From NCBI RefSeq assembly GCF_934424005.1, contig NZ_CAKRXI010000020.1, positions 1 through 57,044 of the forward strand: a stretch of 57,044 nt of DNA, in the 5' to 3' direction. Below, piece after piece: positions 54,468 to 57,044 of this stretch (positions are counted from its first letter, which is position 1; each line of letters begins with the position of its first letter). Source of the DNA: an uncultured Blautia sp. (lineage in GTDB: Bacteria > Bacillota > Clostridia > Lachnospirales > Lachnospiraceae). The notes under the pieces were generated by a model, which saw nothing but the letters and a program-made list of their open reading frames with translations, was not told where the DNA came from and did not search any database. Both the position numbers and the translations under genes were made by a program.

Positions 54468-55484
54468 ATGGCAAGTATGAAAGATGTGGCGCAGAGAGCC
54501 GGAGTAGGAGTCGGTACTGTGTCGAGAGTTATCAATGACAGCGGATATGTGGCGGCTGATACAAGAAAAAAGATAGAACAGGCAATCGAAGAACTGGGAT
54601 ATACACCAAATGAACTGGCAAGAAATCTTTTTCGTAATCGGACAGGGATTATCGGGGTGCTTGTTCCGGATCTGGATCATCCCTTTTTCTCTGCGTTCGC
54701 ACGGGAAGTAGAAGTTGCTCTTTATAAACTGGGATACAAAACAATGGTTTGTAATACGGTCGGAAGCAGTAATCGTGAACGTGATTATCTGAATATGCTG
54801 GATCGTAATATGGTGGATGGGATCATTACCGGCGCACATACACTGCACAAAACTGAATATACAAACAGAAAACATACGATAGTTGCGCTGGATCAGGATT
54901 TTGGACCGGAAATTCCTATAATTGGGTCAGATCATCTGTATGGAGGAAGAGTTGCAGCTGAGATCATGATCAAAAATGGATGTAAGCGGATCGTACAAAT
55001 AACAGGTATCGCACCGAATGTGGCTGCCAATGACAGACATACAGTATTTGAAGAGTCATTGAAAGCACATGGAATAGAAGTCTTGAATATCAAGATGGAG
55101 TGGAATAAGTTTGATCATCAGTCTTACTGGGATGCCGCAAAAGAAGCAATAGAGAAATATCCGGATGCTGACGGAGTGTTTGCAGCTGATCAGCCGGCAT
55201 TATGTTATATGCATCTTGCGATGCAGGCAGGAAAAAGGGTGCCGGAAGACCTGAAAGTGGTTACTTACGATGGAATGGATGTCAGCAGGCTTTGTTATCC
55301 GAAAGTAACAGCAATTTGTCAAAATGTTAAATTTTTGGCAGAATCTTGTGCAAGAACAGTGTTGGATTTGATTGATGGCAAGGAACGCGTTCCACATAGG
55401 CAGGTGCTATCGGTGGAGTTACAGCAGGGCCAAAGCACCTATCCAGTGCAAATTACCGGAGAAATCCAGGGAATAAGCATCTAA
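54468..55484 (+). CDS. LacI-family sugar-responsive repressor
   Basis: A 338-residue repressor. The HTH is SMKDVAQRAGVGVGTVSRVI with the hinge helix PNELARNLF, followed by the periplasmic-binding-protein-like effector domain (IIGVLVPDLDHPFFSAFARE, DGIITGAH, VVTYDGMD). Length is normal. The next gene is a sugar-type ABC binding protein whose promoter carries LacI-type palindromes, so local repression relieved by a sugar is the natural reading. A third palindrome lies in this gene's own 3' end. Confidence 0.92.
   Translation: MASMKDVAQRAGVGVGTVSRVINDSGYVAADTRKKIEQAIEELGYTPNELARNLFRNRTGIIGVLVPDLDHPFFSAFAREVEVALYKLGYKTMVCNTVGSSNRERDYLNMLDRNMVDGIITGAHTLHKTEYTNRKHTIVALDQDFGPEIPIIGSDHLYGGRVAAEIMIKNGCKRIVQITGIAPNVAANDRHTVFEESLKAHGIEVLNIKMEWNKFDHQSYWDAAKEAIEKYPDADGVFAADQPALCYMHLAMQAGKRVPEDLKVVTYDGMDVSRLCYPKVTAICQNVKFLAESCARTVLDLIDGKERVPHRQVLSVELQQGQSTYPVQITGEIQGISI
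55382..55393. promoter_or_regulatory. LacI-type palindrome inside the regulator gene
   Basis: GGAACGCGTTCC, perfectly symmetric, coding for part of KERVP. It shares the GGAACG half-site with the two promoter operators 322 and 386 bp downstream and could support DNA looping. Confidence 0.4.
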
Positions 55485-55500
55485 ACAGATATAATCCAGA

Positions 55501-55538
55501 AGCAGGTAAGAGTATAAATTACTTTTACCTGCTTTTTA
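55501..55538 (+). terminator. terminator of the LacI-family gene
   Basis: AGCAGGTAA / TTACCTGCT perfect 9-bp stem with five T residues. Confidence 0.85.
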
Positions 55539-55662
55539 TATTCTGCTGAGAAATTGTTAAAAAAATATCTTTTAGACATGTGCATAATACACAAAAACAA
55601 ATGGTATAAATTATAAAAATGCACGGAAATGTGTTCTTGACGGGCTTTTTTAGGAATATCTG

Positions 55663-55691
55663 TTGACAAAACAGGTGCTAAGTAATATGAT
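55663..55691 (+). promoter_or_regulatory. promoter of the ABC binding-protein gene
   Basis: TTGACA (55663-55668), 17 bases, TATGAT (55686-55691). Start of transcription expected near 55698; the leader is about 140 bases long. Confidence 0.7.
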
Positions 55692-55703
55692 GAAATCACG
55701 ATA

Positions 55704-55717
55704 TGGAACGGATTCCA
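55704..55717. promoter_or_regulatory. LacI-family operator O1
   Basis: TGGAACGGATTCCA, an imperfect palindrome just after the predicted transcription start, where binding would block elongation or open-complex escape. Confidence 0.6.
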
Positions 55718-55766
55718 CAGAAACAATTAAAAAGTACTAAGAACGAAAAAATTTTTTTAAAGCATG

Positions 55767-55780
55767 TGGAACGCGTTCTA
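55767..55780. promoter_or_regulatory. LacI-family operator O2
   Basis: TGGAACGCGTTCTA, centred 63 bp (six helical turns) from O1, so both sites face the same side of the DNA. Confidence 0.6.
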
Positions 55781-55839
55781 CAAAATTTCCTTTCGCGCGG
55801 TGGAAATAGAGCTTAAAGCTTAAAAGGAGGATAATTAAA

Positions 55840-57044
55840 ATGAAAAAAACCATTAGTTTAGCAATGGCAGCAGCACTTGCAGTTTCAGGAGCAGTGACAA
55901 CGGTACCGGTATTCGCAGATGATGTAACAAATATCACAATCTGGAGCCCAACAGATACAGAAGAGATCGAAGCATGGTGGGTGGAAAAACTTGATGCCTG
56001 GAACGCAGAACACCCGGATATTCAGGTAAGCCGTGAAGCAATCGACCGTTCTGATTCTTACGCTTACGACAACAAGATCGCTACAGCAGTTACTTCCAAT
56101 GACCTTCCGGATATCTTTTATGTAGATGGACCGCAGGTTTCCTATTATGCAGCTAATGGAATCACAGTTCCGCTTGATGACTATTTCACAGATGATGACA
56201 AAGCAGATTTTGTTAATTCTTCAATGACACAGAACACATATGATGGCAAATTATATGCTGTAGGTGCAACAGAATCTTCTGTAGCCTTCTATTACAACAA
56301 AGATTACCTCAAAGAATGCGGTGTAGATACAGATGATCTTGATTCCCGTACTCTTGAAAACCCGCTTACATGGTCAGAGGTTGCAGAAATCGCAGAAAAA
56401 TGTACTACAGATGATTATGTAGGAACACACATCATCATGGACCACGGCGAAGGACTTCCATATGCACTTGAGCCAATGTATCAGTCAGCTGGAAAAGATT
56501 ACATCAGTGAAGATGGTAAAGAAGCAGACGGATATGTAAACAGTGAAGAAGCAGTGAGTACAACAACATGGCTGGCAGACCTGATCGCAAAAGGATATGC
56601 AAACATTGAGCCGATCACAGATGAATTCCTCAACGGTGCATGCGCTACAATGCTTGGTGGATCATGGGATGTAGCTACTCTTGAAAAGAGTGCGGACTTT
56701 GACTGGGGCGTAACATATTATCCAGTAAATGATGATACTAAAAAAGCAGTTTCTCCATGTGGTGACTGGTCAGCAGCAATCTCCAAAGACTGTGAGAACG
56801 TAGATGCAGCTGGTGAATTCCTGGCATGGCTGATGAACACAGACAACGTTGCAACATATGCAGCAGCAATCGCAAAACCGGCAACACGTGTATCTGCTTA
56901 TGACACTGATGCTATGGCAGATTATAAAGAAGGACCGCGTGCTCTGTTTAAAGAACAGCTTGAAAACACAGCAGTTCCGCGTCCGAGAACACCTTCCTAT
57001 GCAACATTCTCCGCTGCATATGCAGAAGCTATGACAAATATCTT
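55840..57044 (+). CDS. extracellular solute-binding protein of a sugar ABC transporter (partial, no lipobox)
   Basis: At least 401 residues; the gene runs off the right edge. The signal peptide MKKTISLAMAAALAVSGAV... ends near VFA-DD, a signal-peptidase-I site. The mature part is a family-1 sugar-binding protein: ITIWSPTDTEEIEAWWVEKL, NDLPDIFYVDG, VAFYYNKDYLKECG and GACATMLGGSWDVA are typical. Gram-positive binding proteins are normally lipoproteins, but no Leu-x-x-Cys is present, so anchoring is unexplained. AAAGGAGG precedes the start. The LacI repressor and two operators upstream indicate sugar induction. Permease genes presumably follow outside the window. Confidence 0.9.
   Translation, partial: MKKTISLAMAAALAVSGAVTTVPVFADDVTNITIWSPTDTEEIEAWWVEKLDAWNAEHPDIQVSREAIDRSDSYAYDNKIATAVTSNDLPDIFYVDGPQVSYYAANGITVPLDDYFTDDDKADFVNSSMTQNTYDGKLYAVGATESSVAFYYNKDYLKECGVDTDDLDSRTLENPLTWSEVAEIAEKCTTDDYVGTHIIMDHGEGLPYALEPMYQSAGKDYISEDGKEADGYVNSEEAVSTTTWLADLIAKGYANIEPITDEFLNGACATMLGGSWDVATLEKSADFDWGVTYYPVNDDTKKAVSPCGDWSAAISKDCENVDAAGEFLAWLMNTDNVATYAAAIAKPATRVSAYDTDAMADYKEGPRALFKEQLENTAVPRPRTPSYATFSAAYAEAMTNI

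Overview
The window looks like chromosomal DNA from a gut Lachnospiraceae (Blautia/Ruminococcus/Dorea-like; genus not resolvable by eye). Pointers are the Gram-positive gene forms (long HPF, atpBEFHAGDC order, T-box leader, strong AGGAGG Shine-Dalgarno sites, sigma-A type promoters), moderate GC with AT-rich spacers, and a carbohydrate-centred gene content. No rRNA, tRNA or CRISPR array was recognised.

Layout. Positions 1-5.5 kb are a patchwork: an XRE regulator, a Phd/RelE-type toxin-antitoxin pair, an IS110-like transposase remnant, a secreted serpin, a Crp/Fnr remnant, a DUF134-NifX fusion and a 53-bp duplicate of the XRE gene's 3' end. Positions 5.5-15 kb hold a HAD phosphatase, a YczE-like membrane protein, a LysR regulator, a GH13 alpha-glucosidase, a dCache-GGDEF diguanylate cyclase, a decayed hybrid histidine kinase and a secreted GH5 cellulase. 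Positions 14.9-19.2 kb form a T-box-controlled TRAP transporter operon: DctQ, then one 1111-residue protein that joins the DctM permease to two tandem DctP binding domains.

Positions 19.4-34.1 kb are one tightly packed operon for a cell-surface glycan: RfbG and RfbH (CDP-3,6-dideoxyhexose branch), a thiamine-diphosphate enzyme and an SDR that together resemble the YerE/YerF branch for two-carbon branched sugars, two CapK/PaaK-like adenylating enzymes, a Wzx-like flippase, a large multi-TM protein, a polyprenyl-phosphate glycosyltransferase (GT2) and a YfhO-like GT-C protein. My reading is a pathway that makes an unusual, possibly branched and acylated, deoxysugar, loads it on a lipid carrier and attaches it outside the membrane. 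RfbF and the RfbH reductase partner are not in the window.

Positions 34-48 kb are mostly housekeeping: HPF, an Eis-like acetyltransferase, a DnaJ-like co-chaperone behind an attenuator, a PAP2/CDP-alcohol phosphotransferase fusion, a reverse-strand MoxR/VWA operon, upp, nth, a PanE-like reductase, a hotdog thioesterase, a phosphodiesterase, a small membrane protein behind two LexA-like boxes, a WYL regulator and birA. Positions 47.8-54.2 kb are the complete F1Fo ATP synthase operon, with atpB apparently starting at ACG. The right end has a LacI regulator and the start of a sugar ABC binding protein whose promoter carries two LacI-type operators.

The most novel-looking items are the T-box-regulated DctM-DctP-DctP fusion and the branched-deoxysugar glycan operon. 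Other points of interest are the serpin with the same Met-Ser scissile pair as human alpha-1-antitrypsin, the PAP2-phosphatidyltransferase fusion, the SOS-like boxes and the non-canonical atpB start.
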